Assembly (NCBI RefSeq): GCF_030052995.1
Contig: NZ_JASJPW010000002.1
Coordinates: 372,001 to 436,000, forward strand
Source of the DNA: Gemmobacter sp. 24YEA27
GTDB lineage: Bacteria; Pseudomonadota; Alphaproteobacteria; Rhodobacterales; Rhodobacteraceae
Direction of reading: 5' to 3'
DNA: 64,000 nucleotides
The notes under the pieces were generated by a model. It saw only the letters and a list, made by a program, of their open reading frames with translations. It was not told the DNA's origin and ran no database searches. Made by a program: the position numbers and the translations under genes. Of this stretch, positions 7,823 to 17,819 are shown piece by piece (the stretch's first letter is position 1; each line of letters starts with the position of its first letter).

Positions 7823-9676
7823 GTGATTCCTCCCAAAGTGGCGCACCAGCCGGCACAGACCAAAGCGGATTGCGCCGGCAACATCCTGGATCTGCTTGCT
7901 GCGGTTATCGCGACCGACAGCCGCGCCACGGCAATATTTGCGGATAGTGGAGACCTCCTGCTTGCAAATGCTGTGGCCGGAGCCGCGAAAGTCGCGCAAT
8001 GGCACAGGTTCGGCAGGTCGGCGGATTGGGCAGGCGCGCGCGATGAAGCGCAGGCACGCGGAAGCTGCAGCGTCAGCCCCGGCCATGAAGAGACTGCGGA
8101 TCTGCACGTCATTCCGGCGGAAACCGGGCTCGCCCGCTATTATCTGATGCGCGTCACCAGTGGCGCCATGTCTGCCGAGGACCGCTCGCTTTCAGAACGC
8201 ATCACCGATATGGCCCATGATCTGCGCGCCCCTTTGCAATCGCTGATCATTGCGGCGGATGGTCTTACAGACGCCAAAACGCAGGATGGCCGAGAGGCCG
8301 AGCTTGGCGCCCTCGCGCAGCTTGCCATTGATCAGGTCGCCAATCTGCTGGAAACGGTGCGGATGGACGGGGTATCGGCAGATACGGAACCGCGGGTCGA
8401 TTTCGACCTGGTCGCCGTCGTGCGCGATACGGTCCGTTTGCTCGACCCGATCTGCCGGCGCAGCAATAACTTTATCCTGGCCGAGCTGCCCGAAGGTGAG
8501 GCCTGGCATAGCGGCGGACCGCATCTGTTGCGCGCGGTGTTGCAAAACCTGATCACAAACGCGAACCGTTTCAATATGAACGGCCCGATTACCGTAAGGC
8601 TGAAAATCGCGGCCACCGAAGGCAGCTTTGAAAGTCTTGTAACGCTGGAAGTCGAAGATGTCGGGCCGGGCTTTTCTGAGGCCGAGCGCAAGCTGGTGCT
8701 CAGCCCCGGCACCGCTGGACGGCCCCTCCAACCGGGCAGCAAAGACGGGTATGGGCTTGGGCTTGGCATTGTGTCCCGCGCGGTCAGCCGCCTGCGCGGC
8801 CGGATCGAGCTGGGACAGGGCAAAGAACGTGGCGCCCTTTTCCGCATCACCTTTCCGCTTACCGGCGCCAGGGCACGGGACGATCAGCGCGGGGATCAGA
8901 ACACGGACCGTCCGGAATTTATCAGCCTTGCCGGGCTCAGGATCCTTGTCGTCGAGGACAATCCCGTAAATCTCGCAATCCTGTTGCGGACATTGACCGA
9001 TGCCGGCGCGGAAGTCGAAGGCGTCGTCAACGGTATGGATGCGCTGCTGCGGGTCAGATCAAAGAAAGATCAGATCGATGTTGTTCTGCTGGACGTCACT
9101 TTGCCCGATATCGACGGGATCGAAGTCGCGCGCCAGATCCGCAGCGAGGAAAGTGCCGAAGAACATCTTCTTATCGTCGGGCTTACGGCACATGTCGGCT
9201 CGGTGATCCACGGATCCGGCCTCGCCGCGGGGATGGATCATATTCTTATCAAACCCGTTCGCCCGTCGGAATTACGCCTCGCTCTCAGGGATGCGAAAGA
9301 AGGGACACGGCCCCGCCAACAGGCCATCAACAGAATGCAGACGCCCGAAACCATGCTGAACAACGCACTTGTCCTTGAACTGACCGGAGAGATGGGACGC
9401 CCTGCAACGCTTGTCTTCATGCAACGCGCGCTTGAAGAGGCGCGCGAGGTCTTTGACCTCGCCCGCAGCCCGGAAATCCCCGACAATCTGCGGGCACGGA
9501 TCCATTCAGCGATCGGGTCTGCCGGTCTTACCGGGCTGGCAGGGGTCGAATATGCACTCCGGCGCCTGCAGATCGACGCCCGCGTGGGGCTATGCGATGC
9601 CGCGACGCTGGATCTTGCGGAAGAGATGGCACATAGTACGGAAGTTCGGCTGCAGCAGTATGCGGCCGAAAGCTGA
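7823..9676 (+). CDS. Hybrid sensor histidine kinase with receiver and HPt-like domain
   Basis: 617 residues, soluble, no transmembrane segment. An N-terminal PAS-like sensor region (1-115) precedes the HisKA H-box DMAHDLRAPL with phospho-His about residue 132, the N-box (LQNLITNANRF, about 241), G1 (VEDVGPGF, about 279) and G2 (GYGLGLGIVS, about 309). A receiver follows (ILVVEDN at about 372, phospho-Asp in VVLLDVTLP at about 424). A C-terminal HPt-like segment has the expected RIHSAIGSAG pattern (His about 561). The sensing ligand is unknown. The GTG start at 7823 follows AAGGAG; the nearby ATG at 7818 is out of frame and stops at once. The response regulator at 9886 is the obvious phosphorelay partner. 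Confidence 0.9.
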   Translation: MIPPKVAHQPAQTKADCAGNILDLLAAVIATDSRATAIFADSGDLLLANAVAGAAKVAQWHRFGRSADWAGARDEAQARGSCSVSPGHEETADLHVIPAETGLARYYLMRVTSGAMSAEDRSLSERITDMAHDLRAPLQSLIIAADGLTDAKTQDGREAELGALAQLAIDQVANLLETVRMDGVSADTEPRVDFDLVAVVRDTVRLLDPICRRSNNFILAELPEGEAWHSGGPHLLRAVLQNLITNANRFNMNGPITVRLKIAATEGSFESLVTLEVEDVGPGFSEAERKLVLSPGTAGRPLQPGSKDGYGLGLGIVSRAVSRLRGRIELGQGKERGALFRITFPLTGARARDDQRGDQNTDRPEFISLAGLRILVVEDNPVNLAILLRTLTDAGAEVEGVVNGMDALLRVRSKKDQIDVVLLDVTLPDIDGIEVARQIRSEESAEEHLLIVGLTAHVGSVIHGSGLAAGMDHILIKPVRPSELRLALRDAKEGTRPRQQAINRMQTPETMLNNALVLELTGEMGRPATLVFMQRALEEAREVFDLARSPEIPDNLRARIHSAIGSAGLTGLAGVEYALRRLQIDARVGLCDAATLDLAEEMAHSTEVRLQQYAAES

Positions 9677-9885
9677 CTGTAATCCCGATCATAAGTCTTA
9701 AGTTTTGTTCGACCGGCGAGGTCTCTGCCCAAAAGGAGAAGCTGTTGAACCGCTGGGCCGGATCCCTGCTTAAAGTCTTGACAATTCCATCTTCTGAGCA
9801 TGTGATTTTTATGGACGTTTATCCAATCGTCGCAGTCGGCGGTATTCACCTGACAGGGCAACTCTGACAGGGCAACGAGAGAGAC

Positions 9886-10529
9886 ATGATGAGTGAAAAC
9901 AATCCGGCACCTGCGCCGCTCAGCGTGCTCATCGCCGATGACCATACCCTGATCCTCGAAATCATCGGCCTCGTGCTGGAGAACAGCCCGGATATCAGGC
10001 TCAGCACCGCGATCTCAGTCGACGGCGCGATAGAACAACTGAAGAAAAACGGCGAATTCGACCTCATCCTGCTGGATCTCGACATGCCCGGGATGCATGG
10101 GGTCGAAACGCTGAAGCAGATTACCGCATTGAATGCGGGGAAGCCGGTCGGCATCATCACCGGGGCCCTACCCCGCGTGTTGTCGATGAGATGACCCGGA
10201 ATGGGGCGGCCGGTCTGGTTCCGAAGACAACCTCGATGAAAAGCCTCACAAATGCCATTCGCTTCATGGCGGCAGGAGAGCGCTACTTCCCGCTTGAGCT
10301 GATCCAGGAGAACAAAGCCACACAGAAGGCTTTCGTCTCGCCCCTTTCAGACCGCGAGGTCTCGGTTCTCAACCTGCTAGCCGATGGCATGCCCAATCGG
10401 GAAATCGGCGAAAATCTGGGGCTGGCCGAAGCGACCGTCAAAATGCATGTGAAATCGATCTGCCGCAAGCTGGGCGTCACAAACCGGACCCAGGCGGTTA
10501 TCCAGGCGCGCAATCTTAAACTGGCCTGA
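9886..10529 (+). pseudogene. LuxR/NarL-family response regulator, split by a frameshift in a C run
   Basis: As read, the first frame (9886-10194) holds the start of a receiver domain (SVLIADDH, phospho-Asp in LILLDLDMPG) and stops. A second frame from 10191 holds the end of the receiver (GAAGLVPK with the conserved Lys) and a LuxR-type HTH (LSDREVSVLNLLADGMPNRE). One extra C in the run at 10171-10174 would restore a single 215-residue regulator reading GALPPRVVDEM. The two pieces overlap by ATGA, but the break falls inside the receiver fold, so a deletion or sequencing error is more likely than two subunits. It is probably the output of the kinase at 7823 and may control the neighbouring pilus and type I genes (inference). 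Confidence 0.85.
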
Positions 10530-10540
10530 ACGCATCCTGC

Positions 10541-10571
10541 CCGGCTGCGGCAGACCTGCTGCCGCAGCCGG
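10541..10571. terminator. Symmetric hairpin between convergent genes
   Basis: CCGGCTGCGGCAG pairs perfectly with CTGCCGCAGCCGG around a short loop, between the convergent response regulator and the Omp85-like gene. There is no T-run, so it may work as a bidirectional, partly Rho-assisted terminator. Confidence 0.6.
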
Positions 10572-10576
10572 ATCTC

Positions 10577-11877
10577 TCAGAATGACGTGCTGAAACTGAT
10601 ACCGAAGCTCTGCCTGTCATCGCCATCCCGGTAATCGACCGGTTTGGCCACAAAGAGCGACACCGGTATATTGCCCAGATCGAGTGTCAGCGAAACGCCG
10701 ACCGAGCTGCGGATATATTTCCCGTCATCGACTGTGCCGCCCAGCGTATCATCCAGCCCCCAGGCCGACCCGATATCCGCAAAGACGCCGACGCGCCCGG
10801 TGGTGCCGAGCAGCTGGTCGATCTCACGCTGCAACTCGACACTGGTCACATAGTAATTGTTGGCGCCGAGGAACCAGTCGCCGTCTTTCGGGCCGATGCC
10901 GCGCGGCGCGAAGCCCCTGAAATCGGCCCCACCGACAAAGAAACGGTCAACGCGCGTGTGTTATGACCATTCTGGCCGGAAACAATACCGCCGCGCAGAC
11001 CGACGAGCAGCGATGTCTTCTCGGCCAGCGCAAAGCGCGCATCTGCCTCGATCCGGGTCTCATATGTCTTCTGATCGGTGCCAAGCCCCCAGAAATACTG
11101 GTCCAGTGACAGTGAAAGCCCGGTCACAAAGCCAGCCCCGCCATTTTTCGAGGGGTTGGACGAAAAGCTGACGCCAAGGCGGACATAGGGGGCGTCAATG
11201 ACCCCCATCTCACGGCCAAAAAGCACGCTGGAGCCCGCGGCCACATCCGTCATATCGTCGCGGCGATAGCCGACCCCCAGTTCCGCCCTGCCGCCCGAGG
11301 CAAAGGGAAGTGCCAGATATGGCTCGACCAGCACCCGCTTTGCGGTGAAACCCTGATCGCTGTAGCTGGTCTTGCGTATCTCGGTATCAATCCCGAAATC
11401 CAGATCGCCAAAGGCATCCGCGCGATAAAGCGATGTGCGGAAAGACTGCACCTCTTCGGCGAACCGCAGATCAATTGAGCCAAAGGTGCCCGGAAAAAGG
11501 TTGTAACGCTCGAAGTAAAGGTTAAGCGTCGCGCCATCGCGGCTGTCATAAGCCAGACCGACCTCAACCCGGCCGGGGCGGTCATTCAGCTCGCTGACCT
11601 CGACCACAAGGGTCGCGCCCTCGCCCCGAACCTCAACGCTGCGAAACTGGCCGCTGCTCATCAGGCATTCCCGGACCGCGCTCATATCGGAGGAGTCATA
11701 CTCGCCCGCTACGACCTCACAGGCAGCCGCAATATCATCAGCTGCAATGAATTCGGCACCCCGAACCTCGACCGCCGAATAGGGCCGTGCCTGAAGGCTG
11801 CCGACAAAAACGGATCCGGCAGCAGCCGCGATCAGAACAGCAGGCGCGGCACGGTGCAGGTTCAGGAAGACAGCCAT
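10577..11877 (-). pseudogene. Omp85/ShlB-like outer-membrane barrel protein, frameshifted
   Basis: The long piece (start 11877) has a signal peptide (about 1-31), a POTRA-like segment (YSAVEVRGAEFIAADDI to VEVRGEGATLVVEV) and many alternating beta-barrel strands. Near 10951-10970 a single missing base shifts the frame. Reading on in the other frame gives RVDRFFVGGADFRGFAPRG, the conserved FRGF-type motif of Omp85/two-partner-secretion barrels, and runs to SFGISFSTSF at 10577, ending in an aromatic Phe as outer-membrane proteins do. Together about 430 residues. One POTRA suggests a small TamA/ShlB-like transporter or assembly factor. It follows the Tad secretin-CpaD-TadE genes on the same strand. 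Function in surface-protein export is inference. Confidence 0.8.
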
Positions 11878-12016
11878 CAGATATTCCCCTCAGTGGCAGC
11901 TGAAGATGAGATCGGGAATCGGCAGAGGGGATTCCCGCAATCCGACGTCTGATAAATCAATCATACGTTGCATGCACCCGATTCCTGCCGCGTTTCAGGT
12001 GCAAATTGTCAGATCG

Positions 12017-12472
12017 TCAGAGTTTGATGGCAGAAATACGGGTGATGATCCCCAGATCAACGCCAAAGGTCTGCCCCAGCGACTGCACAAAGCTTCCCGC
12101 GAAATTATACGTCACCTGCACGGTGACAAAGCCGTTCGCATCCGGAGCACCAGGGCAAGGCAGAACCGTCAGATCCGCCGGGTCAAGCAGCACCGATTGC
12201 CCGATCAGAACCCCCATCAGGATCTCGTCATCGGCCAGGGACTTGCAAACATCTGCGGGCGGCGTTGCGCGGCTCAGACGGCCAATGGATTGTCGCGCAA
12301 GTTCATGCGCCAGTTGCTGCACATCGCTTGCGGTCGCAATCAGAAAACTCACGAAGACAATAAGGAACAGAAAGGCGAGAAACAGCGGGAAAATGATCAC
12401 AAATTCGATGGTAATCGCGCCATCTTCGCGCTTCGCCCAGGACCTGACAGCTCTGAAGAGATCCGGTTTCAC
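12017..12472 (-). CDS. tadE: TadE-like pilus assembly protein
   Basis: 151 residues, a minor pseudopilin of the Flp/Tad pilus. After a basic N-terminus comes the TadE motif: WAKREDGAITIEFVIIFPLF, a Gly-Ala prepilin-peptidase-like site with Glu at +5 and a long hydrophobic helix (about 18-45). A Cys pair further on (DVCKSL, VLPCPG) may form a disulphide. The start overlaps the CpaD stop by ATGA, indicating translational coupling in the secretin-CpaD-TadE operon. Confidence 0.85.
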   Translation of the reverse strand: MKPDLFRAVRSWAKREDGAITIEFVIIFPLFLAFLFLIVFVSFLIATASDVQQLAHELARQSIGRLSRATPPADVCKSLADDEILMGVLIGQSVLLDPADLTVLPCPGAPDANGFVTVQVTYNFAGSFVQSLGQTFGVDLGIITRISAIKL

Positions 12473-13029
12473 GGTGCAAACCCTGCCTGCGGTGTTTTTG
12501 CCGGAGGCAAATATCTTGCCCCCTTATCCGGCATGAAAACATCTGCCGGATAGGCAATCATGGCGGCAAGATTTCTGGCGGAGGCGCATCCCGCCTCGCC
12601 CGTGCCGCCTTTACACGTCACATTTACCCCCGTCACCCGAACCACCCGGATGATCCCCTGCGGCTCTGATTGCGGCAATTCGCGCAGATCATCGTCCTGG
12701 ATAAAGCGGACCCGCGCAGGATAGGCGGCAAAAATCTGGCTGAGCGTCTTACGCCGGCCTGCATCGCGTTCAGGCAGGCGGTTTTTGGGCACAGAGACCA
12801 CCAGAGTATCCTGGCTGGTCAGACCCAGCTTATCCAGGAAGCTGCGGATCCGCTTCTGCTCGGCCGCACCGATATCGGTCGAGCAGGACAGGAAGGAATA
12901 GGGCAGAACGGCCTCATGCGTCTGCGCAGAAAGGCGCTCGGTCGGGCCTTGCGGCAATGGGGCGCCACAGGCTGCCAGAAGCCCTGCTGTCAGCAAGGGC
13001 ACGAAAATGCGGGTGACTCTGATCTGCAC
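12469..13029 (-). CDS. cpaD: CpaD-like pilus biogenesis lipoprotein
   Basis: 186 residues with a lipoprotein signal peptide (MQIRVTRIFVPLLTAGLLAAC, lipobox LAAC, Cys about residue 21). The mature part has the CpaD pattern: a mid-protein LGLTSQDTLVVSVP and Cys residues near the end (GVNVTCKGGTGEAGCASARN). In Tad systems CpaD helps place or stabilise the secretin in the outer membrane. It starts 9 bp after the secretin gene and overlaps tadE by 4 bp. Confidence 0.85.
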   Translation of the reverse strand: MQIRVTRIFVPLLTAGLLAACGAPLPQGPTERLSAQTHEAVLPYSFLSCSTDIGAAEQKRIRSFLDKLGLTSQDTLVVSVPKNRLPERDAGRRKTLSQIFAAYPARVRFIQDDDLRELPQSEPQGIIRVVRVTGVNVTCKGGTGEAGCASARNLAAMIAYPADVFMPDKGARYLPPAKTPQAGFAP

Positions 13030-13038
13030 TGTCGGTTC

Positions 13039-14346
13039 CTATTGCAGCATGAACCCACCCCGGCGGACCTTTGACTGGCCCTTTTCGCCGGGACGGATCG
13101 TTTTGCTCATTTGTCCGGTCACAAGCTGCTCAATGGCGCCACTTGCGGGCTTCACCTCATCGACCGGCGTGCGCAGGTTGTTCGGGCTGGTGGGCTTCAC
13201 CAGATAGGGGGTCACGATGATGACCAGTTCGGTTTCGCCCTTCTTAAAGCTTGAGGATCTGAACAGCGCGCCGAGGATCGGAAGATTGACGAGACCGGGG
13301 ATACCGCTCAGCGATTGTGCGGTATCCGCCTGGAACATGCCTGCAATGGCAAAGCTCTGACCGCTGCCGAGTTCCACCGTGGTTGTCGCGCTGCGCTCGG
13401 ACAAGGCGCGCCCGTCCGGTGTGGAATTGGCCTCATCAACTGCGCGCACCCGGGTGTTGATCTGCAGCTGGATCTGGTTCTGATCAAATACGGTCGGGGT
13501 GAATTCAAGCTCTACACCGATGGATTCGAAGGTCGTCGAAATCTTTCCGTCCGCGTCAGTGTTCCTGTAGGGGATCCGTCCCCCGGCCAGAAAGGTCGCC
13601 GCCTCGCCGGAACGGGCCGTCAGGTTCGGCTCGGACAGGATGGTGACCAGCCCGTTGCGCGCGAGGGCGTCCAGCACCAGGTTGATATTGCGGTTGCCTG
13701 CACCGACATTGATGTCGACGCCTCCGGAGCGCGAAGAAACACGCGGCTGCCCGACATCACGCGCAGCGGTCAGGCTGAGGCCAAGATCCTCGCTGATGGT
13801 GCGGGAGACTTCGGCGATCCGGACCTGGAGATTGACCTGCGACGCCGCTTCAACTTCGAGCCGGTTGACGATGATTGCACCATCGCCAAGCAACGCCGCC
13901 ACCACATCGGCGGCGGTTTCGGCATCATCGATGCTGCGCACGCGGCCGCTGAGAAACACCGCACCTTCGACCGTTTTCACCGAGACCGAGCCACCGCTGA
14001 TCGCACTTTGCGCGGCCGAGGCAAGCCGGGCGGAATCGATGCCGACAGAAATGGTGGTGCTGAGAATCTGTTCGTCATTCTCTCCCAGGACGAACAGATT
14101 TGACTCACCGATATTGCGGCCAACGATGTAGAGATAGCGGGCCGATTGCAGATCGATCTCGGCAACGTCTGGATTGGAAAGAAAAACTGCGGTCGCAGGC
14201 TCTTCGAGCTTGATGAATTTCGCCTCGGAGACATTCAGGGAAAGCCCCCCGCGCCCGGCGCTCCAGACTTCCTGGGCAAAGCTCGGCGCCACTGCGGCAA
14301 CGGTCAGAAAAAACGACATCACGGCCGAGAGCCCCATGCCTGCCAT
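13039..14346 (-). CDS. cpaC: Tad pilus secretin, CpaC/RcpA type
   Basis: 435 residues, the outer-membrane pore of the Flp/Tad pilus. Signal peptide 1-24 (ending SFAQ), then the pilus-formation N domain (GRGGLSLNVSEAKFIKLEEP, VSNPDVAEIDLQ-like), a BON-like segment with a GGSVSVKTVEGAVFLSGRV core, and the secretin domain (VNLQVRIAEVSR to the end) with the conserved GRIPYR and TPYLVKP strands. The start is supported by GGGGGAGA upstream. It heads a leftward secretin-CpaD-TadE operon, separate from the rightward tad operon at 20389. Confidence 0.92.
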   Translation of the reverse strand: MAGMGLSAVMSFFLTVAAVAPSFAQEVWSAGRGGLSLNVSEAKFIKLEEPATAVFLSNPDVAEIDLQSARYLYIVGRNIGESNLFVLGENDEQILSTTISVGIDSARLASAAQSAISGGSVSVKTVEGAVFLSGRVRSIDDAETAADVVAALLGDGAIIVNRLEVEAASQVNLQVRIAEVSRTISEDLGLSLTAARDVGQPRVSSRSGGVDINVGAGNRNINLVLDALARNGLVTILSEPNLTARSGEAATFLAGGRIPYRNTDADGKISTTFESIGVELEFTPTVFDQNQIQLQINTRVRAVDEANSTPDGRALSERSATTTVELGSGQSFAIAGMFQADTAQSLSGIPGLVNLPILGALFRSSSFKKGETELVIIVTPYLVKPTSPNNLRTPVDEVKPASGAIEQLVTGQMSKTIRPGEKGQSKVRRGGFMLQ

Positions 14347-14482
14347 TAATCTTTCTCCCCCGCAGTCGCGTTATTACGCCGTTGTCTGTCACATCGTATC
14401 GGCTACTGCGCGATACGCGAATACCATAACGCGATATCCAGCGGGATTACAAATACCACTGGTTGTATTACCTACAATTTAA
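14347..14482 (-). promoter_or_regulatory. Upstream region of the secretin operon
   Basis: 136 bp between the HlyD stop and the secretin start, AT-rich compared with its neighbours. It contains the dyad TTGTA-TTACC-TACAA (about 14463-14477) and several GATA/TATC-type words. It probably carries the secretin promoter. No confident -35/-10 pair is seen. Confidence 0.4.
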
Positions 14483-15655
14483 TCAACGCAGCTGAGCGCG
14501 CAAAATCGGCCGCGTCAGATAGCTCAGCACCGAACGCCGACCGGATTCAATGTCGACCTGCGCCACCATGCCGGGGCGGATCGGCAGTTCCTCACCATTT
14601 CGTTCAAGATAGCTTTTCTCGGTGGTGACCATCACCCGGTAATAGGCCTGAACACCGTTTGCCGTTTGTTCATCGACCGTATCACCACTGATCTGCGAGA
14701 CCGTCCCTCTGAGATCCCCATAGGTCGAGAAATCATAGGCGGTGATCTTGACGCTGGCAGGCATTCCGGGTGCGATAAAGGCCACGTCCCGCGGAGAAAC
14801 CTTTGTCTCGATCATCAGCTGATCGTCGATGGGGGTCACCTCCATGATGGATTCCCCGGGCTGCACAACACCGCCCAGCGTGGTGATATTGACATTATTG
14901 ACGCGCCCCGAAACCGGCGATCTGATCTCGGTCCGGTCAAGCTGGTCCTGTTTCTGGATCATCTGCTGTTCCAGCACCACAAGCCGCCCCTTTTTCGCAA
15001 CCAGATCGCGATAGGCTTCCTGCACATAGTTGTTGCGCAACTCGCTGATCCGCCCCTGCAGCTCCGCCTCCTGCTGCTGAAGCCGCAGCAGATCGACTTT
15101 GCTCACAGATCCCTGTTTCGCCAGCGGCTCGGTGATGTCGATCTGACCGATGATCGCGGCGCGCTCGGCCTCGGCCGCGCCGATAGATTCATTCAGCTTG
15201 GTGCGGCGGGCCTGAAACAGCCGCAGCTCATTGGCCCGGGCTTCACCATCCGCATCACCGCTGAATTCAATCTTGTCGCTTTCCATCACCTCGGCTTCGA
15301 GACGGGCGATTTCGGCGCGCAGCGTATCGATCTCGGCAGTGGTTTCCAGAAAGGCCGAGCGAAACCGTGTCGCATCGATCTTTGCGATGGCCTGCCCTTC
15401 CCGGACGATGTCACCTTCATGCACCAGCAATTCCGACAGAATGCCGCCTTCGAGGCTCTGGATCGTCTGCATCCGGCGCAGAGGAACCACGGTTCCGTCG
15501 CCACGGGTGATTTCATTGATCTGCGCAAAAGCGGACCAGATCACCGCGATCAGCAGCGATGCCGAAACAATCCAGACCGTATGGCGGGCCGTTACCATGG
15601 ATTTACGACGGAAACTTCCGTCGAGATAATCCGGCTGTAAATCTGTCTGTGTCAT
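14483..15655 (-). CDS. Type I secretion periplasmic adaptor, HlyD/LapC family
   Basis: 390 residues. One N-terminal membrane helix (about 26-45, WIVSASLLIAVIWSAFAQ), lipoyl half (QTIQSLEGGILSELLVHEGD), long coiled coil (about 100-250), second lipoyl half (IRSPVSGRVNNVNITTLGGV) and the HlyD-family signature strand (VAFIAPGMPASVKITAYDFS). It bridges the ABC exporter and TolC in type I secretion. It overlaps the ABC gene by ATGA and is last in the order small prefix protein, TolC, ABC, HlyD, a complete one-step exporter. Confidence 0.92.
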   Translation of the reverse strand: MTQTDLQPDYLDGSFRRKSMVTARHTVWIVSASLLIAVIWSAFAQINEITRGDGTVVPLRRMQTIQSLEGGILSELLVHEGDIVREGQAIAKIDATRFRSAFLETTAEIDTLRAEIARLEAEVMESDKIEFSGDADGEARANELRLFQARRTKLNESIGAAEAERAAIIGQIDITEPLAKQGSVSKVDLLRLQQQEAELQGRISELRNNYVQEAYRDLVAKKGRLVVLEQQMIQKQDQLDRTEIRSPVSGRVNNVNITTLGGVVQPGESIMEVTPIDDQLMIETKVSPRDVAFIAPGMPASVKITAYDFSTYGDLRGTVSQISGDTVDEQTANGVQAYYRVMVTTEKSYLERNGEELPIRPGMVAQVDIESGRRSVLSYLTRPILRAQLR

Positions 15656-17781
15656 TTGACAGCCTTCACCTGCTGGGTCGAAGAGGCGCGTGCAAGATCC
15701 ATGATCTTGCCAAGCGCATCATCATGCGCGATTGCGCCGTCTTTCAGAACAACCGCGCGCTCTGTCAGAGCCAGCAGTTCGCGCTTATGCGTTGCGATGA
15801 TCGCGGTGCGGCCTGCCAGCCAGGTTTTCAGGAATTGCACGACATGCTGTTCGGTCATGTGATCAAAGGCGGCCGTGGGTTCGTCCAGGATCACCACCCT
15901 CGGATCCTGCAAAATGATCCGGGCAAGGCCGATGGCCTGACGCTGCCCGCCCGAGACATTGGCATTGCTGTAAAGCGCCATATCGAGACCGCGGACATGG
16001 CGCCGGACATGGCGTCCCAGCCCAACGGCATCCAGCGCCTCGAACAGCTCGTCATCACTGTGAAGTCCGTGATCAAGCTGGAGATTTTCGCGCAAGGTGC
16101 CCTGAAAGAGGGCCGCGCTTTGCGGCAGATAGCCGATCTGGCGACGGCGGTCGATCGGATCAATCTGGGCCAGTGACAGGTTATCAAGCAGAACCGAGCC
16201 CGATGCCGGATCTGTCAGCCCGGCGATCAGCCGCAGGAAGGTCGATTTGCCTGCCCCGTTGCCTCCCAGAAGCGCGATATGTTCGCCCGCTCTGATGGTG
16301 AGGCTTTTGATGTTCAGAACCTCGCCGCTTTCCTTGTCATGGGCATAGGTGGCATCCGTCACCTGATAGCTGCCGCCAATCTGCTGGGCGCGCAGATAAT
16401 GGCGGTCCGCCGGGCGTTCGACCGGCATTTCCATAATCTTGTCCAGGTTGTCCATCGCGGCCCGAACCTGCTGCCAGCGGGTCAGAAGCCCGGCCACCTG
16501 GCCGAGCGGCGCCAGCGTCCGGCTGGTCAGAAGCGTGCAGGCGATCAGACTGCCGGTCGTCATATTACCGGCCGAGATCTGATAAACCCCGACCACCACG
16601 ACCAACCCGTAGCAAAGCTGCTGCGTGGAAGCCGCAATCTGCATCAGGAACGTGGTCTGCTCGCGGGCCTTAACGCCGGTTTCGGCCATGGTCGCCGTCA
16701 GCTGCACATAGGCACGATGCAGCCGCCCCTCGGCACGCGCCGCCTTCACCGTTTCCAGATTAGAAACCGCCTCCAGCAGAAGGCCGTTCAGGGCAGCGCT
16801 TTCCCGGGTATTCTGGCGGGAAAGCGTTGCCAGCTTGCGCTGCATCAGAAGCCCCGGCCCAACCATCAGCACGCCCCCGAACAATACGACAAAGGCAACC
16901 GGGCCACCGATATAGGCGATGATGCCGATAAAGATCAGCACGAAGGGAATGTCACAGATCGCCGACGCTGTGCCCGAGGTGAAAAACTCGCGTACAGTCG
17001 AGAAATCCCGCACCTGGTTGGCAAAGACCCCGGTCGAACGCGGCTGGTGCGACAGGCGAAGATTTGCGACCTGTTCAAACAGCCGTGCCGAGAGCGTCAG
17101 ATCGAGATCACGCCCCGACAGGTCGATCAGCCGCGAGCGCATCATCCGCAGGACAAATTCCAGCAGAATGGCAAGACCGACACCGCTGGCCAGGATCCAC
17201 AACGTATCGAACACCTGGTTCGGCACGACACGGTCATAGACCTGCATCGAGAACATCGCGGTCGTGACCGCCAGGAGCGAGGCCACAAAGCTCGCAAGGA
17301 AAACATCCCGGTAGATGGACATGTTTCCAAGCACCGCACCGATGATCCAGTGCCGCCTGTCGGGATCGGTCTCACCAAGCCGCTGCGAGACCACATCAAC
17401 CGGTTTAGAAGCAAGGAAACGACCGCCATAGGCCTCTTCCAGTTCGGCCCGGCTTTTATGCACGCGGCCGCCACCCGTCTCCGGCAGCACGAGAACAGCG
17501 CTGGTCTCATCCAGCTGTTCGAGCAGCGCGACTTCATTATCCTTGCCAAAGACAAGAACCGGCAGCGCTTCTGGCGGGATCGAGGAAAGCGGGCCGGTGG
17601 CAATCCGGCAGCTCAGATTCACGCGGCGCAGCGCCCGCGCACTTGCGGTGATGCTGAGGCCGCCATGCGCCTCTCGCGGCAGGCCATCGCTCAGTCTTTC
17701 GACCGAGGCCGCAATACCATGTGCCCGACAAAGCTCTATCAGGCCGAGAACGAGCGCGTCCCTGTTGTCGCTGGCAGCCAT
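15652..17781 (-). CDS. Type I secretion ABC transporter (permease-ATPase, LapB-like)
   Basis: 709 residues. An N-terminal C39-peptidase-like domain (1-135) lacks an obvious catalytic Cys, typical of the non-cleaving CLD domain of RTX/BapA exporters. Six-helix transmembrane domain about 155-430 (VTTAMFSMQVYDRVVPNQVF). ATPase with Walker A LLGGNGAGKST (about 500), Q-loop IGYLPQ, signature VSGGQRQAIGLAR (about 607) and Walker B VVILDEP. It powers export of proteins carrying a C-terminal signal. The two BapA-prefix proteins in this window are the natural candidates. Starts 38 bp after the TolC stop. Confidence 0.93.
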   Translation of the reverse strand: MAASDNRDALVLGLIELCRAHGIAASVERLSDGLPREAHGGLSITASARALRRVNLSCRIATGPLSSIPPEALPVLVFGKDNEVALLEQLDETSAVLVLPETGGGRVHKSRAELEEAYGGRFLASKPVDVVSQRLGETDPDRRHWIIGAVLGNMSIYRDVFLASFVASLLAVTTAMFSMQVYDRVVPNQVFDTLWILASGVGLAILLEFVLRMMRSRLIDLSGRDLDLTLSARLFEQVANLRLSHQPRSTGVFANQVRDFSTVREFFTSGTASAICDIPFVLIFIGIIAYIGGPVAFVVLFGGVLMVGPGLLMQRKLATLSRQNTRESAALNGLLLEAVSNLETVKAARAEGRLHRAYVQLTATMAETGVKAREQTTFLMQIAASTQQLCYGLVVVVGVYQISAGNMTTGSLIACTLLTSRTLAPLGQVAGLLTRWQQVRAAMDNLDKIMEMPVERPADRHYLRAQQIGGSYQVTDATYAHDKESGEVLNIKSLTIRAGEHIALLGGNGAGKSTFLRLIAGLTDPASGSVLLDNLSLAQIDPIDRRRQIGYLPQSAALFQGTLRENLQLDHGLHSDDELFEALDAVGLGRHVRRHVRGLDMALYSNANVSGGQRQAIGLARIILQDPRVVILDEPTAAFDHMTEQHVVQFLKTWLAGRTAIIATHKRELLALTERAVVLKDGAIAHDDALGKIMDLARASSTQQVKAVK

Positions 17782-17819
17782 AATGTCCCGCCTGAGTGCT
17801 GGAGGTCTTTAACGTTGGA

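Noticed and set aside
10171..10194. Programmed ribosomal frameshift in the response regulator
   Set aside because: No slippery heptamer or downstream structure is evident, and similar breaks occur in many unrelated genes of the window.
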